Below are positions 25,182-33,197 of a stretch of DNA of 33,197 bases, one piece after another. The number at the start of each line of letters is the position of its first letter. Position 1 is the stretch's first letter. Under the pieces are notes generated by a model that was not told the DNA's origin, made no database searches, and saw only the letters and a list, made by a program, of their open reading frames with translations. Location of the stretch: the NCBI GenBank assembly GCA_012959985.1, contig DUCD01000470.1:23149-56345 (forward strand). The letters run 5' to 3'. The position numbers were made by a program, and so were the translations under genes. The stretch is from Verrucomicrobiales bacterium (GTDB lineage: Bacteria > Verrucomicrobiota > Verrucomicrobiia > Limisphaerales > DUCD01).

Positions 25182-26789
25182 TCAAACCTTGGTAAGTATC
25201 GAGAAATCGGCAAAGGCCAAATAGAGAACAAGGACCGTAGCCACCAGAGAAAAACCAACAGGTTTGGCATATTTCCAAGGTGTTAAATCCACATCTCCCG
25301 AATAGGCGTGTTCCCATGGAGTGTCTCTTGGTTCAACCTTCCCGCAGATCAACATCAGGAAAACCAGAAAGGCAAATACTACCCCGAGGAAATGAAACTC
25401 GTGCATGGCATCCACAACATTTGGAAATAGGAAATAGCCGGCAGCAATGATCACGAAACCGACAATCAACGCACTATTGGCAACTTCCGCCCGGACATTT
25501 CGATTCCACATACCCATGAGCACCACTGAGAAAATCGGAATAAAATAGAGACCGTTCATTTTCTGGAGATAGCCAAAAATGCTATCCTGACCTGCGAGTA
25601 GTGGCGCGACGATCATCGAGATCACGGCGATGATAACACCGAACATTTTCCCGGATTTGATGACTTGAAGATCTGGGGCTCCAGGTTTAATCATATGCTG
25701 GTAAACTCCCAGACTGAAAAGGGTGGCCGTGCTGTTGAGGGCCGAATTGAATGAACTCAAAATAGCGCCTACCATCACCGCTGCGAAAAACCCGGCCAGA
25801 GGAGCCGGCAACACATTGCGCACGAGGGTGCCATAGGATTGATCGGCGGCTAAACCGTCAGAGGCATAAAGGTGAAAGGCGATGATTCCGGGAAACACCA
25901 GAATAATCGGCGCCAGCACCTTAAGCCAACCTGCAAACAAAACTCCTTTCTGAGCTTCGGCCAGGTTTTTTGCCCCGAAAGTTCTCTGAATAATCTGCTG
26001 GTTGGTTGTCCAATAAAACAGATTCAGTAATAACACTCCCGTAAACAGGGTCGAGAAGGGTACCGATTGATTGGAACCTCCAATCGAATTGAACTTCTCC
26101 GGATTCGCCTCTTTTAATTCGCTCCATGCAGCAAAGATTCCACCGTCATTGACAGCATAGAGTCCGAGAACTGTGATTAGAATCCCTCCGACCAGCAAAC
26201 CAATCCCATTGATCGTGTCGGATATGGCAACCGTGCGCAATCCCCCAAAAATCGCGTAAAGTGAACCTATGATCCCAATCAACCAGACGTTGACCCAGAG
26301 AATGGCGGTATTGGATTGAATTCCGGTCAGTGCCTGCAAATCAAGAATCCCGGCCAATGCCGTTGCCCCAGTGTAGAGAATAATCGGAAGTAGAATCCCG
26401 GCATAGGCAATGATGAAGATGATGGAGGTAATTGTTCTAGTGCCCGAATTAAACCGTTCTTCGAGAAACTGAGGAACGGTGGCGATTCCGCTCTTCAAGT
26501 ATTTCGGCAGATACAAGAGCGCCAAAACGACCAAAGAGGTTCCGGCAATGACCTCCCAGGCCATAACACAAATTCCATCAGTAAAGGCAGCTCCATTGAG
26601 TCCGACCAATTGTTCGGTGGAGAGATTGGTCAGCATCAGAGAACCGGCAATGAATCCCCCGGTCAAAGACCTCCCGGCAAGGAAATAGCCACTGCTGGTA
26701 TTATGCGTGTCTTTACGGGTCATCCTCCATGTCAGGAAGCCCACAAGACCGGTAAAAAAGAAAAAGGAACCAAGGGTCAGAAAGATCAT
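25182..26789 (-). CDS. Sodium:solute symporter (SSS family, SGLT-like)
   Basis: The product has 535 residues with about 13-14 predicted membrane segments. Landmarks are [20 protein letters not shown] (about 35-54), [13 protein letters not shown] (57-69), [19 protein letters not shown] (about 103-121) and [20 protein letters not shown]. The last is the conserved segment near the sodium site. It resembles SglT-type transporters that carry sugars or sugar acids with sodium. The substrate is not determined. The gene is alone in its transcription unit; its upstream region contains a 6-base inverted repeat, AGACAA/TTGTCT, 32 bases from the start. Confidence 0.93.
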   Translation of the reverse strand: MIFLTLGSFFFFTGLVGFLTWRMTRKDTHNTSSGYFLAGRSLTGGFIAGSLMLTNLSTEQLVGLNGAAFTDGICVMAWEVIAGTSLVVLALLYLPKYLKSGIATVPQFLEERFNSGTRTITSIIFIIAYAGILLPIILYTGATALAGILDLQALTGIQSNTAILWVNVWLIGIIGSLYAIFGGLRTVAISDTINGIGLLVGGILITVLGLYAVNDGGIFAAWSELKEANPEKFNSIGGSNQSVPFSTLFTGVLLLNLFYWTTNQQIIQRTFGAKNLAEAQKGVLFAGWLKVLAPIILVFPGIIAFHLYASDGLAADQSYGTLVRNVLPAPLAGFFAAVMVGAILSSFNSALNSTATLFSLGVYQHMIKPGAPDLQVIKSGKMFGVIIAVISMIVAPLLAGQDSIFGYLQKMNGLYFIPIFSVVLMGMWNRNVRAEVANSALIVGFVIIAAGYFLFPNVVDAMHEFHFLGVVFAFLVFLMLICGKVEPRDTPWEHAYSGDVDLTPWKYAKPVGFSLVATVLVLYLAFADFSILTKV

Positions 26790-26820
26790 GTCAGTTTAAA
26801 TTTTCAAATTCAGTCAGAGC

Positions 26821-26844
26821 AGACAAACCGGGAATGGCTTGTCT
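26821..26844 (-). promoter_or_regulatory. Possible operator upstream of the symporter
   Basis: AGACAA (26821-26826) and TTGTCT (26839-26844) are exact inverted half-sites spaced 12 bases apart, upstream of the symporter ATG at 26789. The layout would fit a dimeric repressor, but short arms of this kind also occur by chance and no regulator gene is nearby. Confidence 0.25.
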
Positions 26845-27105
26845 CCGGATAGTGAAAGAGAAACCATATTAGGTAGCCTGCATCTTTGTCAGTAATTTTT
26901 TCATCCCAACGAATCCACCTTGAGAAAGATCCAATCAGTGTTGTAAGTTCAGCAGTTCAAGGTATTTTGATAAAAGGGGAATATTTGGAATCATGTCATA
27001 GCTTGCCCTATACAGCGGAGCCTCTGGATCAGTGCGACAAAACCACCGAAAAGGTCCGATAGTTCCTGGAAACAGGAAACAGACTTGCCCCTGCCCTAGA
27101 CAGCC

Positions 27106-27257
27106 GGGTGTGATTAAAAGTGCGAGGATCGGGCAAAATTGCACTTTGTGCTGTAGTGTGCGCTGTCCCCAGCGCATTTCCAGTGAAATCAGCGCTACTT
27201 TCGGCTGAGGACAGCCGACGCTACAGCAAATCACTCCCCGTACTTTTAATCGCACCC
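27106..27257. repeat. Miniature element with terminal inverted repeats and two REP-like hairpins
   Basis: Terminal arms GGGTGTGATTAAAAGTGCG (27106-27124) and CGTACTTTTAATCGCACCC (27239-27257) pair at 17 of 19 positions. Between them are two perfect hairpins: GCGCTG-tccc-CAGCGC (27160-27175) and CGGCTG-agga-CAGCCG (27202-27217). Positions 27152-27191 recur inverted at 23187-23226. The element lies in the 525-base gap 26790-27314; the remainder holds a small hairpin TTCCTG-gaaa-CAGGAA (27063-27078) and no recognisable gene. Confidence 0.7.
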
Positions 27258-27314
27258 TGGACATCCTGTAGGAAAAAAATCGACTTGCACAGAGCAAACC
27301 GTTTCAATGGCGGT

Positions 27315-28232
27315 ATGCAAAGGCTTCTGAATCTACTCGTTACATTGCCTACGTTAATTGCGTGCTTCACATTGCTATGCCGCGGTGGCGAATCCATAGG
27401 AATCATCGATCTTTGGCCTGACGGTGCTCCCGGTGAAACGGAAGAGTTTGGCAAAGAAAAGGATGTCACCAAACCGACGGATCGATTGATTTCCGACCGG
27501 TCTATCATCAAGCTTGCCAATGTGACCCGTCCAACCATTACTATCTACGCTCCACCGAAAGATAAGAACACAGGAACCGCTGTGGTGGTGTGTCCAGGTG
27601 GCGGTTACCACATCCTGGCCTTGGATCTGGAAGGAACAGAAGTTTGTGAATGGCTGAATTCAATTGGCATCACCGGCATTCTATTGAAATACAGAGTGCC
27701 GAAAAGAAAGGGTCTGGAAAAGCACACTGCTCCGCTCCAAGATGCTCAAAGGGCAATAGGTATTGTCCGACACAACGCCGCCAAGTGGAACATTAATCCC
27801 CAGCGGATCGGCATCCTTGGTTTTTCTGCAGGCGGTCATCTTTCTGCGGCAGTAAGCCTTAATCACAAGGTGCGCACCTATCCTTTGGTTGACGATGCCG
27901 ATCAGATCAGTTGCAGACCTGATTTTACATTTCTTCTCTATCCCGGTTACCTGACGGTCAAGGACGAAGGGGATGCCATCGCTCCCGATTTAAAGATCAC
28001 CGAAAACTGCCCACCGACTTTCCTGATGATGGCTCAGGATGATCCTGTCCGAGTCGAGAATGTGCTCTATTATGCTCTGGCATTGAGAAAGAACAAAGTG
28101 CCTTTTTCCCTGCACATCTATCCAGACGGAGGCCATGGATACGGCCTGCGTCCTTCCAAACATCTGGTGACCACCTGGCCCGACCGAGCAGCTGCTTGGA
28201 TGAGAAGCCTCGAATTGATCCCAACCGAGTAA
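27315..28232 (+). CDS. Exported alpha/beta-hydrolase (BD-FAE/acetylesterase type)
   Basis: The product has 305 residues from the ATG at 27315, which gives a clean Sec signal (MQRLLNLLVTLPTLIACFTL). The frame is open 195 bases further upstream, but that extension is read from the repeat at 27106-27257 and is not protein-like. The oxyanion motif is VVVCPGGGYHILALD, the nucleophile elbow is GILGFSAGGHLS (S171), and the acid and histidine lie in AQDDPVRVEN and DGGHGYGL. Relatives are secreted acetyl xylan or feruloyl esterases. IIDLWPDGAPGETEEFGKEK opens the mature protein, as in many planctomycete and verrucomicrobial homologues. The FAD gene starts 11 bases after its stop. Confidence 0.9.
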   Translation: MQRLLNLLVTLPTLIACFTLLCRGGESIGIIDLWPDGAPGETEEFGKEKDVTKPTDRLISDRSIIKLANVTRPTITIYAPPKDKNTGTAVVVCPGGGYHILALDLEGTEVCEWLNSIGITGILLKYRVPKRKGLEKHTAPLQDAQRAIGIVRHNAAKWNINPQRIGILGFSAGGHLSAAVSLNHKVRTYPLVDDADQISCRPDFTFLLYPGYLTVKDEGDAIAPDLKITENCPPTFLMMAQDDPVRVENVLYYALALRKNKVPFSLHIYPDGGHGYGLRPSKHLVTTWPDRAAAWMRSLELIPTE

Positions 28233-28243
28233 CCAAACGTTCG

Positions 28244-29812
28244 ATGGAAGAAGTTGATGTCATTCTATCTTTGGAGAAATCCGAAAACGAACAGGCATGG
28301 CGTCGCGCTGCGGCTGACAAGCTGGGAATCCATGCAGAGAGGATCGGTGAAATCAGACTGTGCAAACATTCGATCGATGCCAGACAACGACAAATCAAAG
28401 TTCAACTGCGGCTGAAAGTCTCCATCGATGGAAACTTACCTGAGGAATCGATCCCGGACCTGAATTTCCCCGGCTTGGGTAGCGGATCTCAATCGGTACT
28501 GATTATCGGTTGCGGTCCGGCGGGGATGTTTGCAGCTTTGCGCTGTCTCGAACTCGGCAAGAAACCGATCATTCTGGAGAGAGGGAAAGATGTATCAACG
28601 AGAAGATTCGACCTGGCTCCGCTCCTTCGCAAAGGAATCGTCGATGAAAACTCTAATTACTGTTTCGGTGAAGGCGGAGCCGGCACCTTTTCCGATGGAA
28701 AGCTTTATACCCGCGCCAAAAAGCGCGGCTCTGTCGCCAAAGTCTATCAAGTTCTTGTCTCTCACGGGGCTCCCAAAAGGATTCTGATAGACGCTCACCC
28801 TCACATCGGTTCGAATCTGCTGCCCAATGTGGTCAAGGCGATGAGGAACACTATCCTTGCCGCCGGAGGTGAAGTGCATTTCGGGACTCGAGTGACCGAT
28901 CTCCTGATCAATGAAGGCCGCATCTTCGGGGTCTCGACTTCCAGTGGAAATGAATTCAAGGCCGAAGCCGTGATTCTGGCAACGGGCCACTCTGCCCGGG
29001 ATATGTACCAGATATTGAGACAGCGGCAGGTCCTGTTGGAACAAAAGTCTTTTGCGATGGGAGTTCGTATCGAACATCCTCAATCCCTGATTGATCGTTT
29101 ACAATATCACCTCAAGATAGACCAACCCCGGCCTGAATTATTGCCTGCGGCAAGCTATCGACTGGCAACCGAAATCGACGAACGCGGGGTCCATTCCTTC
29201 TGCATGTGCCCAGGTGGCTTCATTGTGCCGGCGGCCACAGCGAATGATGAAATAGTCATCAACGGCATGAGTCTGGCTCGCCGTGATTCACCCTTTGCCA
29301 ACAGCGGGTTGGTGGTCACAGTGAATCCAGAGGACACCCTCCCCTACCAGCGTGAGCATGGGCAACTGGCAGGGCTCGCCTTTCAGAGATTCCTTGAAAC
29401 CAGCGCCAAAGCGGCTGGAGAAGGAGGACAGACCGCACCCGCTCAACGCGTCATTGATTTTCTGAAATCCAAGGAATCATCCAGACTGCCGGCAACAAGT
29501 TATTTCCCGGGCATCATCCCAGCCAGGCTGGATATGCTGATGCCGAAATGGATGGTCAAGCCGATGCAAGCCGGATTGAAATATTTCGAATACAAACTCA
29601 AAGGCTACACATCCCAAGATGCGATCCTTGTTGGTTTCGAAACCCGGACCAGCTCACCGGTCCGGATTCCTCGTGATGACCGAACACTCCAGCACCCGGA
29701 AATCAAAGGGCTCTACCCTTGCGGGGAAGGAGCCGGCTATGCCGGCGGTATTGTCAGTGCCGCCCTGGACGGAATCCGTTGTGCTGAAGCATCTACGTCC
29801 GTTTCGGATTAA
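28244..29812 (+). CDS. NAD(P)/FAD-dependent dehydrogenase
   Basis: The product has about 522 residues from the ATG at 28244; a TTG at 28196 would overlap the upstream esterase and is less likely. The N-terminal domain ends in a KHSIDARQRQIKVQLRLKV segment. Then comes the FAD-binding VLIIGCGPAGMFAALRCLEL (about 85-105), CFGEGGAGTFSDGKLYTR (about 142-159), VILATGHSARDMY (about 245-257) and a C-terminal GLYPCGEGAGYAGGIVSAAL. This is a widespread family of uncharacterised FAD-dependent dehydrogenases; the substrate is unknown. There is no signal peptide, so it acts in the cytoplasm. It is co-directional with the esterase and convergent with the DUF1080 gene, whose stop lies 10 bases away. Confidence 0.9.
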   Translation: MEEVDVILSLEKSENEQAWRRAAADKLGIHAERIGEIRLCKHSIDARQRQIKVQLRLKVSIDGNLPEESIPDLNFPGLGSGSQSVLIIGCGPAGMFAALRCLELGKKPIILERGKDVSTRRFDLAPLLRKGIVDENSNYCFGEGGAGTFSDGKLYTRAKKRGSVAKVYQVLVSHGAPKRILIDAHPHIGSNLLPNVVKAMRNTILAAGGEVHFGTRVTDLLINEGRIFGVSTSSGNEFKAEAVILATGHSARDMYQILRQRQVLLEQKSFAMGVRIEHPQSLIDRLQYHLKIDQPRPELLPAASYRLATEIDERGVHSFCMCPGGFIVPAATANDEIVINGMSLARRDSPFANSGLVVTVNPEDTLPYQREHGQLAGLAFQRFLETSAKAAGEGGQTAPAQRVIDFLKSKESSRLPATSYFPGIIPARLDMLMPKWMVKPMQAGLKYFEYKLKGYTSQDAILVGFETRTSSPVRIPRDDRTLQHPEIKGLYPCGEGAGYAGGIVSAALDGIRCAEASTSVSD

Positions 29813-29822
29813 TCATAAAAAA

Positions 29823-30788
29823 CTACATTTCGAGAATCCAAATGTTTTGATAGAAAACGGGGTTTCCATGCCCTTGCAATTGGATCGGCCCTGGAGTCGG
29901 CCCTTCGGGCTTGCCGCCGCCCGTCTTTGCTGTAATTTCCCGCCGATCATGAATGACGACCCCGTTGTGCCGAACCGTGATAATCGCATTGTGGTTTTTA
30001 TTACCTGAATCATCGAATCGGGCTGCTTTAAAATCAATGTCATAGGTCTGCCAAGTCAATGGCGGGAAGCACATGTTCACAGCAGGAGCTGCCTGGGTAT
30101 AAAGACCTCCGCATTCATTGTATTTCCCCTCGAGGCCAAAGCTGTCCAGCACTTGTACTTCATATCGATCCTGTATATAAACTCCACTTTTGCCGCGTCC
30201 CTGCCCCCGACCCTTGGGCTTGAAAGGCGTCTTGAACTCGAGATGTAATCTGAAGTCCTTGAAAAGCTGGCTGGTTTTGGTACCCGCAGCCAATAAATTT
30301 CGAGCATCAAGATGTCCTTTAACCCAGGCATCTGCATTTGAACCATCCATAAGAATGATCGCTCCTGTGGGTGGTTTTACACCCATAGTCGGACTCGTGC
30401 GCACCAATTTATTCATGGTGTAAACATCACCTTGATCGCTATTCGTCGTAATCACCCCCTTCTTCAGGCTGTGACTCCATCCATCCCGATAACCGGAAAA
30501 CTGGATGGATCCCCCTTCTCTTTTCCCCTCCGCCGCATTCCTGGAAGACTGGTCCCACCCCGCACCTGGCAAACCTCCGGGGTAAAGTACCAGGCGAAAT
30601 TGATTGTCGCCCAATGCAATTACCTGTGCCCCTCCCCAATCATTAACATATTCACCTTGATCCTGATAATCTGCCCCCCCTTCAGAGGGTGTCAAAAAAA
30701 CCGGCACATCCTTTTTTTTTGCTGCCCCAAAGCATAGAACGGTTGAAAGACATAATGTTAGAATGGGTTGAAAGGTGATATGTTTCAT
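29823..30788 (-). CDS. Exported DUF1080 (3-keto-disaccharide hydrolase-like) protein
   Basis: The product has 321 residues. It has a short Sec signal (residues 6-22) ending CFGAA/KKKD. An N-terminal module (GEYVNDWGGAQVIALGDNQF, about 46-65) is followed by the DUF1080 jelly roll. That contains GAIILMDGSNADAWVKGHLD, FKDFRLHLEFKTPFKP, GKSGVYIQDRYEVQVLDSFG, CGGLYTQAAPAVNMCFPPLT and WQTYDIDFKAARFDD. DUF1080 domains bind or cleave oxidised (3-keto) sugars in characterised relatives. In this group they are often exported and linked to polysaccharide use. The KKK codons are part of a run of nine A (T9 on the plus strand at about 30712-30720), and two other homopolymers lie within 50 bases. Confidence 0.9.
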   Translation of the reverse strand: MKHITFQPILTLCLSTVLCFGAAKKKDVPVFLTPSEGGADYQDQGEYVNDWGGAQVIALGDNQFRLVLYPGGLPGAGWDQSSRNAAEGKREGGSIQFSGYRDGWSHSLKKGVITTNSDQGDVYTMNKLVRTSPTMGVKPPTGAIILMDGSNADAWVKGHLDARNLLAAGTKTSQLFKDFRLHLEFKTPFKPKGRGQGRGKSGVYIQDRYEVQVLDSFGLEGKYNECGGLYTQAAPAVNMCFPPLTWQTYDIDFKAARFDDSGNKNHNAIITVRHNGVVIHDRREITAKTGGGKPEGPTPGPIQLQGHGNPVFYQNIWILEM

Positions 30789-31034
30789 AAGATTGATAGA
30801 TTGTTGATGTTTTCAGCGAAATGTAAGTTTGAGTCGATGTTGGATGTTCTATTATCGCTACAGGATTCCAAAAACAGGACTCAAACGCAACAAGATTCAG
30901 TGTTCAGTAAATTCAGCCATCACGTTTTGTTCCCGTGTCGAGTAGGTCTTTGGAGGCATACAATCCGTTGAAGAGTGAGTGTCACTGCCATCAGTCCAAT
31001 CTGGTTTTCGTAAGCGCACGCAACAACTGGAACC

Positions 31035-32039
31035 TCAGTCAGAAAACAATTGTGTGTTTGCGAAAAGAGCCGGAGCGCCGCCGGTATGAACGAACAGGAC
31101 AATCTGATCTGAACGGAATTCCCCTTTCCGAATAAGGTCGATCAAGCCGGTCATTGCTTTCCCGGTATAAACGGGATCCAGAAGAATGGATTCCAGACGG
31201 GCGACTAAGCGAACGGCTTCGATCATTTCTGGAGTCGGTAAGGAATATCCCTCTCCAAAATAATCTCCATTACATATTGCTGATCCGGACGCTTCCCCGT
31301 GATCCGATCCAAGTAGCAATTGAACTTCCCACACCAGTTGATTGACTTTTGACTCCTGCGATTTCCCCGGGCGGCTGACCGTGATACCAATTACTGAGAC
31401 ATCAGATTTCGAAATCCTGAATCCGGCTTCCAATCCCGCCTGGGTTCCGCCGCTTCCACTCGGACAAATCACATGATCAAAGTTAAGATTCATACTCGCC
31501 GATTGGGTTAGGATTTCATTTGCACAGGCAACATAACCCAAGGTCCCGAGAGCATTGGATCCACCAACGGGAATGGAATAAACCTTGCAGCCCCGGGCTG
31601 AGGCTTCCATCGAAAAATCACCCATTGCCGCCATAAGGTCGGTATCGGAGGAAACCGTCTTGATGATTTCCACTCCAAGAAGTTCGTCAATAAACCGATT
31701 TCCGTTGGTATGATGAGCCTCTATTCCCGAAACGACTTCCTGGAGCACCAGTCGACATTTCAATCCCTCCAGAGCAGCCGCGGCAGCCGTCAATCGACAG
31801 TGATTTGATTGCAGGGCACCGCAGGTAATCAAGGTATCGGCTCCCTGTTGAATTGCATCTCCAACCAGGAATTCCAATTTTCGAGTCTTATTGCCACCGC
31901 CTGCCAACCCAAGCAGATCATCCCGTTTAATATAGATTTCCGGACCACCCAGGAAACGACTTAGCCGTTCCAGTTTTTGAATAGGCGTCGCGTGGACTGA
32001 ATAAAAACGACGTGAAAACTGACTGAAATCAATATTCAT
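31035..32039 (-). CDS. D-cysteine desulfhydrase/ACC deaminase-family PLP enzyme
   Basis: The product has 334 residues, the family's normal length. The PLP lysine is K51 in GLAGGGNKTRKLEFL. The substrate-binding motif is CGALQSNHCRLTAAAAA (about 74-90), and the phosphate loop is CPSGSGGTQAGLEAG. YSIPVGGSNALGTLGYV and ILLDPVYTGKAMTGLIDLIR match D-cysteine desulfhydrases, which split D-cysteine to pyruvate, ammonia and sulfide. ACC deaminases share most of these motifs, so the exact substrate is uncertain. It is cytoplasmic. The pafA-like gene ends 51 bases upstream, in the same direction. Confidence 0.9.
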   Translation of the reverse strand: MNIDFSQFSRRFYSVHATPIQKLERLSRFLGGPEIYIKRDDLLGLAGGGNKTRKLEFLVGDAIQQGADTLITCGALQSNHCRLTAAAAALEGLKCRLVLQEVVSGIEAHHTNGNRFIDELLGVEIIKTVSSDTDLMAAMGDFSMEASARGCKVYSIPVGGSNALGTLGYVACANEILTQSASMNLNFDHVICPSGSGGTQAGLEAGFRISKSDVSVIGITVSRPGKSQESKVNQLVWEVQLLLGSDHGEASGSAICNGDYFGEGYSLPTPEMIEAVRLVARLESILLDPVYTGKAMTGLIDLIRKGEFRSDQIVLFVHTGGAPALFANTQLFSD

Positions 32040-32090
32040 TTATAAACATTCACCCGCCGTGAAATTCCCAGATCCAATGTCAGAACTCCC

Positions 32091-33197
32091 TCATCGGAAA
32101 ATCTGATGAATCACTTTCCCCGAACTTCCGGGAGGCACAGCCGAATTCAGTATACCTGCAACGGTTGGGGCAATATCATTCATAATAACGGGAATCCGAT
32201 AATTACCTGGACGGATGGATTTCCCATAGAACAACAAGGGAATGTGAATGTCGTAACGGTAACCCGTTTCATGACCTGTTCCCTGATCCAGAGTGTCGTC
32301 ATAACCACCCAGGATATAATAAGGCTCATTGGCGATCATAAGTTCTCCACTCCGTTTTGGATGAAATTGATGACTGAATTTCAATCCTGTAGAATCATTA
32401 AACAAACTATTAGCGAGTATTTCCGACCGGGTGTACGCCCGGCGAATTCCTTTAATGCTTTTCAATGCTTCGGCAGCGGTTTTTTCCACCTCTTCGTTAG
32501 ATAGATTCTTAGAGGTGATTGCCTCTAGGTTCAAATACAAGTTCGGTTTATTGAAAGCGGTGATCCAATCTGCTTCCCCAAATTGTTTATCCAAGGAATG
32601 GTCAACCGTTGATTTCAACAAATCACCGGAAGCATGATTGCTTCCTGTTTTGGGGTCGATACGTCCCGCAGAAACACCGTGTTCTGCCAAGTATTCGGGA
32701 ATCGCAGTCGAACCATGATCCGCAGTCAATACAATGGCTACTTTGGACAACCCGACTTTTTTATTCAGGTAGGAAAAGAGTTCTTCAAGGATTCGATCCA
32801 AACGCAGAATCTGATCCTGCATTTCCTGGCTGAAGGCTCCATACAAGTGTCCAATTTTATCTGTTGAAGAAAACCCGATGATCAAAATATCTGTAAACTC
32901 ATCTCGGCCCAAACCCTCATTATCAATCACCTCCCGGGCAAACTGGGAAAGCATAGAATCACCAAAGGGGGTATTCGAAAATGCTTCAAAAAATGCCTGG
33001 CCCGGCTTTTCAAGTTTTCCGTTGATGGGATGAGGAAAAGTTCGTCCTAATCCACGGTAGTCTGATTCATGTGGATAATCATCCTTTCGTGATAAATGGT
33101 ATTGACGTTCCGGTAGGAGTCGATCCCACTCGGCGCCAAAAAAGGAGTGAGGAATGCGTCGGTTATTGAAGTCCTTCACCCAACCCGGGAGTTGCTT
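32091..33197 (-). CDS. PafA-like alkaline phosphatase family protein, C-terminal part (runs off right edge)
   Basis: The frame continues to the window edge (KQLPGWVKDFNNRR at the right end), so the gene is incomplete; about 368 codons are seen. The visible part carries PHSFFGAEWDRLLPE and three metal-site blocks. FSSTDKIGHLYGAFSQEMQD gives Asp and His, LTADHGSTAIPEYLAE gives an Asp-His pair, and GTGHETGYRYDIHIPLLFYG gives the last His. These match PafA-type phosphate-irrepressible alkaline phosphatases, which release phosphate from monoesters in the periplasm. The threonine nucleophile and the signal peptide would lie outside the window. A GTG at 33179 is not the real start, since homology continues upstream of it. 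Confidence 0.88.
   Translation of the reverse strand, partial: KQLPGWVKDFNNRRIPHSFFGAEWDRLLPERQYHLSRKDDYPHESDYRGLGRTFPHPINGKLEKPGQAFFEAFSNTPFGDSMLSQFAREVIDNEGLGRDEFTDILIIGFSSTDKIGHLYGAFSQEMQDQILRLDRILEELFSYLNKKVGLSKVAIVLTADHGSTAIPEYLAEHGVSAGRIDPKTGSNHASGDLLKSTVDHSLDKQFGEADWITAFNKPNLYLNLEAITSKNLSNEEVEKTAAEALKSIKGIRRAYTRSEILANSLFNDSTGLKFSHQFHPKRSGELMIANEPYYILGGYDDTLDQGTGHETGYRYDIHIPLLFYGKSIRPGNYRIPVIMNDIAPTVAGILNSAVPPGSSGKVIHQIFR

Noticed and set aside
26935-27060. Minus-strand frame ending YDMIPNIPLLSKYLELLNL
   Set aside because: It looked briefly protein-like but runs into the repeat upstream and has no recognisable family or start.
27120-27314. 65-codon N-terminal extension of the secreted esterase
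   Set aside because: It is translated from the palindromic repeat; starting at 27315 gives a proper signal peptide.
28196-28243. TTG start for the FAD-dependent dehydrogenase
   Set aside because: It overlaps the end of the esterase gene by 37 bases and adds residues without family resemblance; the ATG at 28244 is preferred.
28595-29083. 162-codon minus-strand frame opposite the FAD-dependent dehydrogenase
   Set aside because: It is antisense to the conserved FAD-binding region and explained by codon bias of the real gene.
1-33197. CRISPR array, tRNA or rRNA genes
   Set aside because: No regularly spaced direct repeats and no cloverleaf or rRNA-like sequence was noticed on reading; a covariance-model search was not possible here.

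Overview
The window (about 33 kb, roughly 50% GC) looks like a chromosomal segment of a heterotrophic, probably marine or soil bacterium of the Planctomycetota-Verrucomicrobiota-Lentisphaerota group, most likely Verrucomicrobiota. This is an inference. It rests on the families present: DUF1592/DUF1552, DUF1549/DUF1553 with DUF1501, CxxCH domains of the TIGR02603 type, an H-X9-DG prepilin-like protein with an [16 protein letters not shown] stretch, DUF1080, and a secreted sialate O-acetylesterase. No tRNA, rRNA, CRISPR array, integrase or intact transposase was seen.

Layout. (1) 1-4570: the start of a sialate O-acetylesterase-like gene running off the left edge on the minus strand, then a plus-strand pair: a diheme PA14 protein (DUF1587-PA14-DUF1595/1592/1588/1585) translationally coupled to a Tat-exported DUF1552 protein. 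(2) 4571-8703: an M32 carboxypeptidase and a divergent aldehyde-dehydrogenase-like protein, bracketed by two inverted copies of a palindromic non-coding repeat. (3) 8704-12790, minus strand: a coupled three-gene operon encoding a parallel beta-helix lipoprotein, a diheme SO2930-family cytochrome, and a second SO2930-family cytochrome lipoprotein with an extra C-terminal heme domain. (4) 12835-15930, minus: sugar-phosphate isomerase/epimerase-like protein, AlkD-like DNA alkylation repair protein, and an alpha/beta-hydrolase esterase whose Tat signal is not in frame with the best start codon. (5) 16166-20544, minus: exported cyanophycinase-like peptidase, DUF1549/DUF1553 protein and DUF1501 protein, apparently one operon. 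(6) 20679-22318, plus: a small unknown ORF coupled to a second DUF1501 gene. (7) 22477-24060, minus: a pyridoxamine-phosphate-oxidase-like protein whose start overlaps the remains of a decayed toxin-antitoxin module, then an orphan prepilin-like protein. (8) 24326-26789: a TauE/SafE exporter convergent with a sodium:solute symporter. (9) 27315-33197: a secreted esterase, an FAD-dependent dehydrogenase, a DUF1080 protein, a D-cysteine desulfhydrase-like enzyme, and a PafA-like alkaline phosphatase running off the right edge.

Working together, most products are predicted to be exported (Sec, lipoprotein or Tat). They pair hydrolytic or binding domains with c-type hemes, which suggests a cell-envelope scavenging programme: acyl groups from polysaccharides, sugars, peptides or polyaspartate-like polymers, and phosphate. 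Symport uptake and envelope electron transfer would accompany it. The substrates are not shown by the sequence.

Beyond the genes, the intergenic DNA carries several dispersed palindromic elements (547-628, 4611-4796, 8436-8600, 23187-23226, 27106-27257). Three of them share a REP-like hairpin core of the form GC-CTG-[AG]GGA-CAG-GC. One abuts a fused relic of a YefM/Phd antitoxin and YoeB/Txe toxin that has no ATG-started ORF of its own.
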